Assembly (NCBI GenBank): GCA_004431415.1
Contig: QPMI01000531.1
Coordinates: 119,844 to 183,843 of the forward strand
Origin: Cyanophora paradoxa
Lineage: Eukaryota; Glaucocystophyceae; Cyanophorales; Cyanophoraceae
Reading direction: 5' to 3'
Length of the DNA stretch: 64,000 bases
In this document: positions 11,728 to 22,938 of the stretch, piece by piece
Layout: the number at the start of each line of letters is the position of its first letter
Numbering within the stretch: position 1 is the stretch's first letter
The notes under the pieces: generated by a model
Database searches by the model: none
Told to the model about the DNA's origin: nothing
Seen by the model: the letters and a program-made list of their open reading frames with translations, nothing else
Position numbers and translations under genes: made by a program

Positions 11728-12720
11728 ATGGCTGATCTGCTCAACCGGGTCACTTTCTACAGAACAAACTCTGTGAGCGAGCGAACCCAAAGCCTCTACG
11801 CCCGCTGGGTCGTCCTCTATGAAGGCCATTGCGCGGTTCACTGCATTCCAGCCTGGCCACCAACAGCTTCTGGCGTCGCAACACTGCTGGTGGCTCTTGC
11901 TGATGAAGAGTACGGTCTCTCAGCAATTGACCAGTGTCACTCTGCTCTGCTACATCAGACAAGGCAGAGGATGTTGCCTACTACTGCATTTGCTCACCCC
12001 TTGTGCTGCAAACATTGCAAGGAATCGCCCGACTTTGTGGAAAACCAGCAAAGCAATCTGCATTGGTCACGTCCGTCCACCTGGAGGCGATTGCTCGTAC
12101 CTACGCTCGTTCCCCTCAAACAAGCTCCTTCGCGCCCTTGTGATGTTGCTTACCGGTTTCTTTGGCCTGTTGCGGCGTGGCGAAATCGTGGCACTCCGCG
12201 GCAAGATGTGTCCATCCGCGCGGATCGCGTCGTGCTCTTCATTGCCGGTTCCAAGACCGATCGTCGTCGCCAAGGCGCGCAAGTTGTCTTGGGCGCCGTC
12301 CAGAGTCGGTCATCTGTCCGGTGTTCTGGTTTCGAACCTACTTGCGGACTCTAGCGCTCGCGGATCCGGGCGCACCTCTTTTTGGGCAGCTTCGGGACGC
12401 AGCTCGTTCTCTGTCAGCTCAGACCGTGGCCTATGTTCTCCGGTTCGCATTTGACGCGGCGGGCTTGGACGCCACTGGTATCACACCTCATGGCTTGCGT
12501 CGCGGTGGAGCTACTGCTCTGGCTGCTGCGGGCGTGCCTGAAGAGCTTGTTCAAGCGGTTGGTCGCTGGTCTTTGTTGTCAGCGGTCTACCGACGCTATA
12601 TCGATTCTGCTGAGCGCCCGCCCTTGGCTGCGCTCATGGCTAGGCCTGGTGCTCGTTACGCTGGCCGTCAGCTTCGCTGCAGTCATGTCGGCAGCAAGTC
12701 GCGCGTACTCGGCGCAGTAG
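11728..12720 (+). CDS. Tyrosine recombinase of the PAT-like element, frame-broken
   Basis: Would integrate the circular cDNA by strand exchange. The N-terminal core-binding part starts MADLLNRVTFYRTNS. The catalytic part shows GLLRRGEIVAL (first Arg, about 12165), HGLRRGGAT (HxxR, about 12490), GRWS, and the nucleophile in YRRYIDS near 12590-12605. At least two frame changes (about 12000 and 12200-12330) break the frame. The conserved R-HxxR-W-Y set is present, so decay, if real, is recent. Confidence 0.85.
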
Positions 12721-13132
12721 TTGATTGTCTCGTCTTAGAGTCTTGCTTCGCAGTTGTGCGCCTTTGCTGTGCTGTCGGCGCTTGTCTCCCTCGCTCACAA
12801 GCGAGGGCAAGCTGTGTAACTTGCTGAGCGGCTTGTTCCCTAGCCGCTCGAGCGGCTTTGCTTAGCCGCTTTCAATGTGTGTTAGCAATGCCCATTGTTT
12901 ACTATGCCTTCAGTCATCTTTAAGCCATTGTTAGTGCCAACCATTGATATCTTTTGATGAATAATTGATCAACAATTGATCACTAATGTTCAATCATTCT
13001 ACGTCCGCAAGACTCACTCTGCAGCGTGCGCTAGCTGATGTCCTCGAGCGCAGTTGCAGCTTGCCCTTCTTGTGAGCGAGCGAGTCATGATCTTAGCTTC
13101 GCGGCTTTGGCAAGCGCGAATCTAGACCTTCA
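12721..13132. other. 3' non-coding part of the PAT-like element
   Basis: Repeats of TTGAGCGGC/GCCGCTC-type words and TTGATCAACAATTGATCA near 12965-12982. No ORF with domain signal. Confidence 0.4.
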
Positions 13133-13193
13133 CTTCATGACAAGACATGTTGTGCTTAGCTTGCTGTAAGCAAGGCTGCCGTGGCAGCCATAC
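13133..13193 (+). repeat. B2 terminal repeat
   Basis: It is 61 bp and matches B1 (9325-9385). The last three bases (TAC) are shared with the first three of the right flanking repeat. Confidence 0.9.
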
Positions 13194-13306
13194 ATGTCGA
13201 CGTCGGGTTATAAATTAGTGCTATATATATATATATGGATTCTGCCTCTAGCTGCGAGCTGTATACGTAATTCTACTGCCTCCGAGGCTCTAACTATAAT
13301 CGATAT
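13191..13306. repeat. Right copy of the flanking direct repeat
   Basis: 116 bp, two bases longer than 7230-7343 because of one extra TA. It begins directly at the right end of the element. Confidence 0.9.
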
Positions 13307-13817
13307 CCTGTATATAATCTAATTATAAATTATAATGGTGGATCTCGATCTTATCTAATTATCATAGTATAATGGTGGACTCGATCTGGACTCTGCAAAT
13401 CAATTGCAAAGCTGCCATGGCCAGGCTGGCATATTCAATGATATGACAACTTTGAAAATGCAAAGCCCGCCATACGTACTAAGCAGGCGCCGAATATTAA
13501 TGAAAGCCGCGAAGCTGCAAGATATGTGACGTACGGGTTTCTATGATACGTATACATGCACATGTATACGTACACTGAAAATTACAGGGTAAATGTAAAT
13601 AGATCTTGGCGCGAGCAGGACCTAGCTGACGCGCGCGGGCGGCAAGTCATGATCAGCTGCACTGCAGCTGGCCCTTTTAGAAGGCTCAGGCCGACCGGGC
13701 GAACCGAGCCCTGACAGATCTAGAGTCTGCCATGATCTGGATCTAGAGGCTGCAAGGAGGCGCCCTGGCCCCGCGGGGCAGGACTGCGGGACTGGAGTGG
13801 ATCCAGGGCGGCTAGGC
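13307..13817. other. Intergenic DNA, no gene seen
   Basis: AT-richer DNA with TATAATGG and CATACGTA words. It separates the retrotransposon from the 3' end of the phosphodiesterase gene. Confidence 0.5.
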
Positions 13818-16800
13818 CTAGGCCTCCTCGGGGGTGAGCAGGTGGTTGCCCTCGGCGCCGGCGCCGGCGGCGGAGCGGCGGCGGCGGCGCTGCTCGAGGG
13901 CGTGCACGACGCTCTCCGCGAGGCCGGCCACCGCCGAGACCGCCCGCTGCCCCGCCGCCCCGCCCGGCCCCCTCGGCGACCCCGCGCGGGCGAGGGCGAC
14001 CGCGAGCCCTCCAGCAGGTGCGGCCGCCCGGCGGCGGCGCGGGGCGAGGGCGAGGGCCGGCGGTCACGGGGCTCGCGAGCGAACCCGCGCCCGAGTCGCG
14101 GCGGCCGCGGGGCCGGCCCGCGGGGGGCTCGGCCACGCCTCCCGCTCGTCTCCGGCGGCGCGGGCGAGGGTCGGCGAGGAGACGGCGGCCGGCCCCGGCG
14201 CCGGCTCCCGGGGCTCTTGGAGGGCGCGCTGGCGGCGGGGCGGGGGCGGGGCGGGCGGCGAGGCGGGCCCGCGGCGCCGCCGCGGGGCGCGTCTCGCGGC
14301 GCCAGTGGGCGAGGTTCGAGGCGGCGTGGTCCACGAGTGGCTGCGCCGCGGGGAAGCGCGACGCCCACGCCGCGAACCTGCGGCGGCTCAGGGGCCCGGC
14401 CCGGCGGGGAGGAGGGTGCGGGGCGGGGGCCTACAGGGGCGCGGCGAGGAAGGAGACGAAGCCGGCGGTGGCGGTGGAGGGGACGCAGGCGGCGCGGTCG
14501 CAGAAGGGGCTGACGGGGAGGCCGAGGCGCCGCTCCTCGTCGCCCTGCTGGAAGAACTCCTCCGTCACCCGCCCGCTCCACTCCTGCCCCGCGCCGCCCC
14601 GTCACGCCCGCCGCGCCCCGCCGCGCCCCGCCCCCGGGAGCCGGGGCCCCGCACCGTGTGCTGGTAGTAGGGCCGCCCCGCGTTGGAGATGTCGGCGACC
14701 TGGGCGCGGAAGGGGCGTGGGCGCCGCGCCGGCCAGGGGCGGGGCGCGGGGCGGGGCCGGGAGGGGGGGTCACCTTGAGGGCCATCGAGATGAAGAGGGG
14801 CCGGTCGGCGTCGGAGAAGGGGCGCGGGGCAGCGGTCGGGCTCGCCCGCCGCCGCCGCCGCCAGCGCCAGGGCCGTCGCGGCCCCGTACGAGAGCTGCCG
14901 GGGCACACCCTCCGCCTTCGCGCCGGCCCCGGGCCCCTCCTGCCCCTGCTGCCGCCGCTCCCCCTCCTCCAGCGCCAGCGCGATCACGCGCGACTGCGGG
15001 GCGCTCGGCGGGGGCGTGGGCTCGAGAGGGGGAGGGGGGCACGCGTCCACCTTGAACTCGGAGAGCTTCGCGAAGTGGTGCGCCATGTCCGTCGCCAGCT
15101 GCCGGGCCGCCCCGCTCGGCCACAGGCGGGGGGCTGGAGGGCCCGGGGCGGGGCGGGGCGCACGACGGCGGCGACGACGGTGCGGCGGAAGTCGGCGCGG
15201 CGCTCGCGGGAGATGCCGGTGAGGAAGTCCATCGCGGGGTCCCGCAGCAGCGCGAAGGCCCGCGCCAGGCTGTGGTTCTCCTGCGCGCGCCCCCCGCCGT
15301 CACCGGGGCTGCGGGGGGGTGCACGTGGCCCGGGCCGGGCGCAGGGTACCAGGACGGACTGGTCGTTGTAGAGCAGGGCGACCTCCGACTGCGTCGCGAT
15401 CTCGAAGTGGCTGCCCCCGCCTCAGCGAGCGGCCGGCGCGCGCGCTTCTGGGGGGCGGGGGGCGCGGGGGCGCGGGGCGCACTTGTTGCGGCCGCAGTGG
15501 CAGACGTCGTGGATCACAGCGGCGACCTGCGCGCGGCCCCCGGGGTGACCTCCCGGGCGAGGGGAGGGCGGGCGGGGCCCGGGGCGGCGCACGAGGGCGG
15601 CGAGGGCGTCGAGGGAGCGGATGTGGGCCGGAGGCCGCCGGCGTGGACGAGGAAGTGCATCGCCTGCACCACGTCCGCCGCGTGGCTCGACGAGTGGTAC
15701 GGCTGTCGGCGCCCCGCCCCGCCTCAGCCGGGGGCGGGGGCGGGGGCGGGGGGCGAGGGCGGGCGCGCACGACGGCGCGGTACTCGGCCTCGATGGCGGC
15801 GGCGAAGGCGCGGAAGTTGGCGAGGTCGGCCTGGATGGGCTCCAGCAGCCCCGCCCGCCGCGCCAGCTCCGTCCTGCCCGCCCCGCCCCGCTCAGAGAGG
15901 GCCGGGAGGGCGGGGCGGGGGCCCTGGAGCGGACGCGAGGATCTCGAGGGGGCGGCCGCGGGCGGCGCGCTCGAGCTGGATCCCGTCGAAGGCGTCCCAC
16001 TGCGCCCCGCCCGTCGTGAGGGCGCGGGGCGCGGGGCGCGGGCGCGGGGCCGGGGCGGGCCTGCTCGGAGGCGGCGCGCTCGACGGCGTCAGCGAGCTCG
16101 CCGCTGAGGGCCTCCGCCAGCGCCCGCGGCACCGGCCCCGCCCCGCCCCCGCGACTATCGCGCTCGCCCGCGTCCTCGCCCCCAGCCCCGCAAGCCTGCG
16201 GGGGGGGGACTCAGACGGCGGCCGCGCTGGGCGGGGCGGGCCAGGGGCGCGCACCCGCCGGCGAAGCTGGCGGAGCGTCCGTAGGCGGCGGAGGGGTCGG
16301 TGGCCTCGTCGGGGCGACCTGCCCGAGGCACGCTCGGACGAGGGAGGTGCGGCCGGCGCCGGGGCGGGCGGGCCGGGGGCGGGCCCCCGGGCACCTGGAA
16401 GCGGATCCAGTCGCGGAGGAGGGAGGCCTCGTCGGGGTCCTGCTGGAGCTCCCGCTGGAGGCGCGCCCCGAGGGCCTCCAGGCCAGCCCCGGGGCCCGCC
16501 CCTGCGGCCGCGCGCTCGCCGTCCCCAGCAGGTGCCGCACCGCCGTCGCCACCCCCCGCGCGTGCTCCACGCTCCCGTCTGCCGCCGCCGCGCGCGCGAT
16601 CAGCGGGGCCGGGGCGGGGCCCGGGGGCGGGGGCGGCACCGCGGAGGAGGCCCTCGAAGGTGTCTGAGAGGAGGGCGACGGCGGAGGCGACGGGGGAGGA
16701 GACGTCCAGGGCCGCCACCAGCAGCCGGAACGACTGGCCCCGCCCGAGTCACCGCCGGCGAGGGCTCGGGCCCGGGAGCGCGAGCGCCGGGGTGGCACCT

Positions 16801-18498
16801 CGATCTCGGAGGCGAGGTGGGAGTAGGAGGCCCGCACGGAGCGGACCTGCGCCTCCCGCTCCCGCTCCTTCCGGAAGGCCTGCCGCCCCCGCCCCCCCCC
16901 GGCGCTGAGCCCGAGGGGGCGGGGGCCGGCGGGGCGGCGGGGCGGGGCGGACGACGCGGGCGAGGATCTCGTCCTTGGCGGCGGCGGCGGTGGCGAAGAG
17001 GACCGCCGAGAAGCACGCCGGCACCGACGTCGCTGCGCAGCGCTCATGATCAGGCGGGGGCGAGGGCCGGGGCGGCGGGGCGGTGCGGGGGGCGCACCGG
17101 TGGACCAGGCGAGCTGGCGGTGGCCGGCGGCGTGGAAGGCGAGAGCCAGGGCGAGGCAGAGGGCGGCGCCCGTCCCGTTCGCCGCGAGCACGCCGGCCCA
17201 GTGCAGGCCCAGCACCGAGGAGGAGAGCAGCGAGCCGAAGAGGACCCCCACCAGCAGGCTCGTCGCCGAGGCCTGCACCTGCGCGCCCGCGGGTCCCGCC
17301 CGGTCAACGCTTCGACGCGCCGGCTCGCAGCGAGGGGCCGGCGGGGCGGCGCCGGCGGACCCTGCCGCTGGCGAAAGAGGAGGCGTAGATGATCATCATG
17401 GCGAGAGTCGCCGAGACCTGCGGGGGTGGGGCGATCGGCGCTGGAGCGGGCCCTGGGGGAAACGCGGGGCCGGGGCCGGGGCCGGGGGCGGGGGCGGGCG
17501 GGCCTGCCAGTGCCTGCGGAGGAGGGAGCGGGCGGAGGAGGCGAGGCCGAGGGCGAGTGCGACGCAGGCGACGAGGGCGGCGGCGGACGTCGCCCCGACC
17601 TCCGGCCTGCTCTGCGAGAAGGCCGCCTCCACCGTGAAGGCCCCCCGCGAGACCCCCACCCCGTAGATCCCCGCTGCCCCCCGCCCCCGCCCCGCGTGAG
17701 GCCCGGCGAGAAGGGCGGGGGAGGAGGGGGGGGGGGGAGGGGGGGGGGAGGGGGGGGGTTGGGATCAAACCGGAGAAGAGGACGGGTACGAGGCAGAAGA
17801 TGACCGCGAGCCTGCAGGGCATCAGGGGCCGGGGGATGGGGGGGGGGGGGGAGAGAGAGAGAGAGGGGAGAGGGAGAAGGAGGATTGGGGGGCCGGGGGA
17901 AGGGGGTATGGATGGAAGGGGGGCGGACCTGGCGCGGGGAATGCGTCTGAGGAGAGGGGGGCCGAAGTCGAAGTTAGAGGAAGGGAATCAAACTGCGAAT
18001 CGCGGGGGGGAGGGCCGGCGGCCGCTCGGACCTCCTGCGCCAGTCGTCGATGAAGGCGCGTTCGGTGCCCTCGTCCGCGAACTTCTGAGGGACGAGCCTC
18101 CGGACTCGCCAGACCGAGCCCCGCCGGCCCCGCGAGCTCGCGGCCGCGTCCGCGTGCGGATTCGAGGCGCTGCTCCGCTGCGAGGGGGCGCGGGGGCCGG
18201 CCTCCGGATCCCGCTCGCCCGCGCCGAGCGAGGCGCGCTGCGCATGCCCGCGGGCGCTGGCGCCGCGGGGCCACGCGAACGGCCAGCGCCACCTCCTCCG
18301 AGAGCCGCGGCGGCCGCGTTCCTCGGCCAGCGACCCGTCGGCGCTCGGGCAGACGCGGTTGAGGGAGATGGACGAGTGCCGGGAGGAGTCGGCGCTGGAT
18401 GAGACCCCCGCCGCCCCCGAGAACTTGAGAGTGCTGTCCCGGACGACGGCACGCGCCATCGCCAGCTCCACGTGCACGTCGTCTCGCGCCGACTCCAT
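13818..18498 (-). CDS. Multi-pass membrane cyclic-nucleotide phosphodiesterase (PDEase I), multi-exon
   Basis: Predicted to hydrolyse cAMP or cGMP at a membrane. From the start at 18498 a Ser/Arg-rich N-terminus leads to separate exons each holding a hydrophobic helix: LAVIFCLVPVLFS (17.78-17.81 kb), AAALVACVALALGLA, ATLAMMIIYASSFA, SLLVGVLFGSLLSSSVLG plus ALCLALALAFHAAG, and ACFSAVLFATAAAA (about 17.0 kb). That gives about six spans. Linker exons follow, then the catalytic domain: YHSSSHAADVV (15.68 kb), AAVIHDVCHCG (15.50 kb), ALLYNDQSVL, LATDMAHHFAKL (15.08 kb), SMALKVADISNAGRPY (about 14.7 kb), SGRVTEEFFQQGDE and LPVSPFCDR (14.5 kb). His, His-Asp and Asp metal ligands are present. At the position of the invariant purine-binding Gln I read Thr (14467-14469). 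Introns are short and C/G-rich. Long plus-strand frames here are shadows. Confidence 0.8.
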
Positions 18499-20600
18499 CG
18501 GCCGCGGATGTGCACGCGACGACCGACGATCGGCTGCAGCTGCAAGATGTTGATCACACACGCGCACGCCGCGCCGCGCTGGACGTGCACGTGCTGCGAT
18601 GCCGCTGGGTGCCCCGGGCCCGGCTCGCTGCGGCGCTGCGCGCGAGGCTGCTCAGCGGCTGCGGCTGCCGCGCGCGGGAATCCGGAACCGTACAACGTTA
18701 ACGAGTACGTATACAGGGCGCACAGGTACGTGCGGCGAGAGCGGCTCCGGGAGTCCGGGGGGCTCGAGGATCTGCTCCGCGGATTGCTGTTCTCAAAGCT
18801 TGGGTCGCCACGCGCCGTGCACGTGAACTTCGAATTCGAGCTTCGTCGTGGAGTCGAGGAAGGCAAGAAGGTCGCCACGCGCGGTGCGCGAAGTCGAGCT
18901 AGTCGCACCGCGCACCGCGGTAGCTCGTGAAAGCGAACGGAAGCAAATCGCTGCTTATGGATATGATGAAGGCCTTACCGGTAGGGCCCCGGGGCCGGCG
19001 GCGCGGGCGCGCTACCGTGTAACACTAAATTAACAGCCCGTTAATTAACAGGTTATAAAATCTGGCCCTCCCTTAATTAGGCGAAATAACAGAGTCCCAA
19101 ATTAACAGATCGTGCAAATTTAGGCTTGTATGAGGCCGTAATTTTGGGGGGTAGATAGCATGAGACGACTGAGAGCAGTGAATTAGCAGAGCTCCAAATT
19201 AACAGACCATGTCAAAATTAACAGAAATCAACAGTCATGAGTCATGCATGACTGATGAATAATGACGCAGGCGCCGGCGAGTCGGAGGCAGTCATTAATG
19301 AGTAATGATGACGCAGGCGAGTCGGGCCTCGACTCGGCGACTTTTGGGCTGGCCCAGCCCCCCGATTTGTCGGCCAGCCGGGCCAGCCCTTTTCGGCTTC
19401 GTTCGGCGGCCAGCTGCAGCTGGTCGGCGACGCTGGCTGGGGGTCTGGCTCGGGGCTAGAAGTGGGGCTTGAGGTCGTGGCTTGATAAGATCAACTGAGA
19501 ACAATCTTAACAACACAAATAAAACAGTTATAAAAGCGTCTCTAAGACACCGATTTCATCTAACAACGTGGGCTCTGCGGCTGGTCGGCTGGCCAGCTGG
19601 CCGGCCAAGTTTTCAGCTCCTAGCTGGAGGCTGGCCGCCAGCTGGCCGGCCAACTTTTGGCTGGAAGCTGGCGGCCAGCCCCGGGCCGCTGGCTGGGCTT
19701 CGGCGGCTTGGGCTGGCCCGCTGGCCGAAGGGAGGGCAGACTGGCCAGTGCCCTACGTTCTCCGGCCAGTGCCCTACGCCGCCCCCCGGGCGCCGGCGGC
19801 CCGCCGGCGCCGGGCCGGCGCCGGCGCCGGCCCGGCCGGCGGCCGCCCGCCGCGGCGCCGCCGCGCCTCGCGCCGCCAGTGATGCTAAACTTTCACTTTC
19901 CAAACTTTCAACTTGAAAATTTTCATGTAAATTTTCAGTAAATTTTCACCTCCAAAATGAGCAATGACAAGATCCGTGCTCCTGCGGAGCACTAAGTACG
20001 GCGAAGCCTCGCGGACGCTCTCGCGGCTGTCACAGTAGGCCTTGGCAGCCTAGGCCTAGCGCACTGGCCAGCGCGCTGCCCGGCCAAATGGCTGGCTGGA
20101 ATTCGAAGCTGGCGGCCGGGCCATATATATGCATGCTGGCTCGCTAGCTATATATATAGCCAGAGGGCTGGGGGACGAACCTGGCTGGCCAGAGAGGAAT
20201 GTAATGATCGAGGAGCTAGAGGGAATTTATAATTAGGGGAGGAGTTGGACGTACTGGCTTGCTTTTAACTGGTGGAGCATATTGAGAGGAGATTTTATGT
20301 ATTGGCTTGTGCACGTGGGGGGGGTGGGAGCCCGAGGATCCGGAGGGGCGAGGTTCTTGCAGCCAGGCGCATGCGCAGAGCTTGCCAATCGCTTAAAAAG
20401 AATCTCGCATGCATATAGTACCAATGTGCAGGGTTGCGGAGGCGAGGGCGCGAGGAAAGACGTGCAGGTCCATGCAGGATCGAATTTTCAGGGTCGGCTG
20501 GATTCTCGCGCCCTGTCGCGTTGTCGGGGGTCGCAAAAAGCTTAACGAAGATGTCAAATTACTATTGTAGCGATGCGCACGCGCGAGGATGCGAGGGCGC
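18499..20600. other. Intergenic region with AT-rich and GGC-rich patches
   Basis: From 19020 to 19230 the AT-rich DNA repeats AATTAACAG-type words about eight times. From 19570 to 19850 it is built of CTGGCCGGC/GCCGGCC words. Near 19890-19950 there are several AAATTTTCA words. Near 20100-20160 there are ATATATAT-GCTAGC palindromes. No supported gene. Confidence 0.5.
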
Positions 20601-21499
20601 GCGGAAAGGTCTGCAGGTCTGTAGAGGATCGAATTTTCGGGGTGGGCTGGGTCCTCGCGGCCCGGCGCAGCTATAAAGCGTGCGGAAGGCTTCTTCTACA
20701 TCTCAAATGCTTATGCTATTGTTCCGCGCATGCGCCGCGGCATGAGTGCGCGGAAAGATGTCCAGGCCGGTGCAGGATCAAATTTTTGCCGTCGGGTACC
20801 TTCGTGCGCTGTTCGGCATCCGAAAAGCGGATTTCGTGGGTGCGCAGGCCCTGCTATGTCTATGCGCGCCAGTGCGCATCGATTGCGCGCGTCGCGGGAC
20901 CGGGTGGGACCGGCCGGATCAAATTTTCGGCCGACTCTTCGCACTGGAGCGTCGACGGCGCCCGAAATCGAGCTTGCGGCGATGCGCTCGCCCTCGCGCG
21001 TCATTCTGTATCGGTCTGGGGCGTCCCTGGCGCGGTTTCGTCGCGGGACCGCGGAAAGGTCTGCAGGTCTGTAGAGGATCGAATTTTCGGGTCGGCTAGG
21101 TCCTCGCGGCCTGGTGCATTTATAAAGCGTGCGGAAGTCTTCTTGTACATCTTAAATGCTTATGCTATCGTTCCGCGCGTGCGCCGCGGCGCGGGCGCGC
21201 GGAAAGATGTCCGGGCCTGTGCAGGATCGAATTTTTGCTGTCGGGTACCTTCCTGCGCTGTTCGGCCTCTGAAAAGCGGATTTCGGGGGTGCGCAGGCCC
21301 TGCTATTTCTATGCGCGCTCGTACGCATCGTTTGTGCGCTTCGCGGGACCGGCCGGAACCGGCCGGATCAAATTTTCGGGCGACTGTTCGCACTGGAGCG
21401 TCGAGGGCGCCCGAAATCGAGCTTGCGGCGATGCGCTCGCCCTCGCGCGTCATTCTGTATCGCTCTGGGGCGTCCCTGGCGCGATTTCGTCGCGGGACC
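20601..21499. repeat. 450-bp tandem duplication (two copies)
   Basis: Copy 1 is about 20601-21050 and copy 2 about 21051-21499, both starting GCGGAAAGGTCTGCAGGTCT and ending TCGTCGCGGGACCG. A related partial monomer lies at 20450-20530. Each copy has three internal sub-blocks starting near GGATC(G/A)AATTTT, so the unit itself looks built from an older ~150-bp repeat. No coding signal. Confidence 0.85.
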
Positions 21500-22107
21500 G
21501 GGCGGGACCGGGTCCCACCTTCTGACTCGGACTGCATTTGTCGGAGGTTAAGTACCGGAATTGATCCAGAGGGAAATTCGATTTTCGCGGGACGCCCACG
21601 GGGGAGCGGTCGTCTTAGGGGAGCCAGGACGCTAAAAATGGATCTAGAGAGGTCTGTGGGGGTTCGGGTGGGTGTGTGACTAGCGGCAATCGCGTCCGTG
21701 TCGAGGCAGAATTAATAATTCTGGCTCGAGGGAGTGCGACACGGAAATTATTTAGCAGGGGGGATCTCGAGTGGAAAAAAAGGTTAAAAAAGGAATTTAG
21801 ATCGTCGGTTTTTGGGTTTGAGAAAGAGGCTTCGCCTGAAAACTTTCAATAAATTTGCAAGGGGGGTACCCTTGAAGAGGCCATTCTGGGGGCGTTTCAC
21901 GCCATAAACGAGGGTCAAATCCGTCGAAATACGAGACTATGGAGGCCTGGACACATTCTGGCGGTCTCTGCTGGTGTCAAGAGACCAGAGTATGCATTTC
22001 TCAGGAACCGTACCCCCCTCCTCAACGTGAAAAGAACGGCAAAGATACATCTGCACCTCGTGCACTTGTAATACAAAGGTCGTCAATGACATCCTAACGC
22101 ATATCGC
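21500..22107. other. Intergenic DNA, no gene seen
   Basis: Unremarkable sequence up to the 5' LTR. The last four bases (22104-22107, TCGC) are the probable target-site duplication of the Ty3/gypsy element. Confidence 0.5.
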
Positions 22108-22536
22108 TGTTGTGGTCGCTTTGAAGCGCTAGCTTCGTGATCGTGATCGAACTCATGATCAGGGCGTGACTCATTGTAATACAGAATCATGTACCCTTAG
22201 CAAGCGCAGGATCATGTACCCCTAGACAGGGCGGCTAGGGCTAGATGTTCGAGAAGCTTCTAGGGCTAGTTATTCGTGAATATTCCGAGGCTAGCCGCAG
22301 TCGGCCAGCCCCTCGAGAAGCTTCCTAGCCTAGCCTATATAAGCCCTCTTGCAGCCATGTACACGAGTCAGCGTGTGCCTACGAGCCAGGCGTCTGTGCC
22401 TCGGGCTCCTGTGTCTGGGAATCCGACTGTCCAGGTCTGTATCTCTGCGTGTGAGGGCTGGGGCTCAGTCACCAGGGTTCTAGAGTGCTCTAGAGGCTGA
22501 ATATGCCTGGGGGAGAGCCTCATTTAAGATCGAACA
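22108..22536 (+). repeat. 5' LTR
   Basis: 429 bp beginning TG and ending CA. By eye it is identical to 31114-31542. An open frame of 74 codons inside it (22276-22500) recurs in both LTRs and is probably not a gene. Confidence 0.9.
22336..22342 (+). promoter_or_regulatory. TATA box in 5' LTR
   Basis: TATATAA inside CCTATATAAGCCC, the only clear TATA in the LTR. It would start the genomic RNA near 22365. The matching copy in the 3' LTR is at 31342-31348. Confidence 0.6.
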
Positions 22537-22554
22537 TGGGGATCTGCGCGGTTC
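22537..22554 (+). promoter_or_regulatory. Probable primer-binding site
   Basis: TGGGGATCTGCGCGGTTC directly follows the LTR. The leading TGG suits pairing to a tRNA 3' CCA end. I cannot name the tRNA. Confidence 0.45.
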
Positions 22555-22938
22555 TGGAACCTTCGCCTGCTTCCAGACGAACCCGGCTCTTGCTCGACCC
22601 CGTGTGGCTGACCTTGAGCCATTGTTGCGCATGTACTTGGCGTTCGCCACCCCGTCCTTGCTTCGTACGGCATCTGCGTTCATGGTCCGTCGCCGTACGA
22701 CCCGACCCATGCCCGACCGCGGGGGGGCGCGCCTAGAACGGCCAAACACAAAGATAAGCATCCCACGCATTCTAGAAAGCACGTCGACGTACGCTGGGCT
22801 GCGCGCGTGTCGACGGAGACGCGATAGAATCGTCTCGAACCTGCGAGAACCTGCGCGCGCGCACCTAGAGCGGAACCTGACCACGTCGTCGCGGCGTCGC
22901 GCAGTGTCCAGACCCAGCGTCTGAGCGAGAACACTGCG

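Larger units (their letters stand above)
7344..13193 (+). mobile_element. PAT-like tyrosine-recombinase (DIRS-order) retrotransposon with split direct repeats
   Basis: A 5.85-kb element with terminal segments in the order A1 (7344-7504), gag, B1-A2 (9325-9545), reverse transcriptase/RNase H/tyrosine recombinase, B2 (13133-13193). The internal B1-A2 junction joins the right-end sequence directly to the left-end sequence. That is the split-direct-repeat plan known from PAT and kangaroo-type elements, where it serves as template to rebuild a circular intermediate. It has no LTRs and no DDE integrase. The reading frames are broken by single-base shifts, so this copy is either inactive or carries assembly indels. 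No 4-6 bp target duplication is seen, only the long flanking repeat. Confidence 0.85.

Noticed and set aside
15272-17392. A 706-codon plus-strand frame
   Set aside because: Shadow of the minus-strand phosphodiesterase, whose exons carry clear conserved motifs in order.
22276-22500. A 74-codon frame found identically at 31282-31506
   Set aside because: It lies inside both LTRs and includes the TATA region. Duplication is explained by the LTRs.
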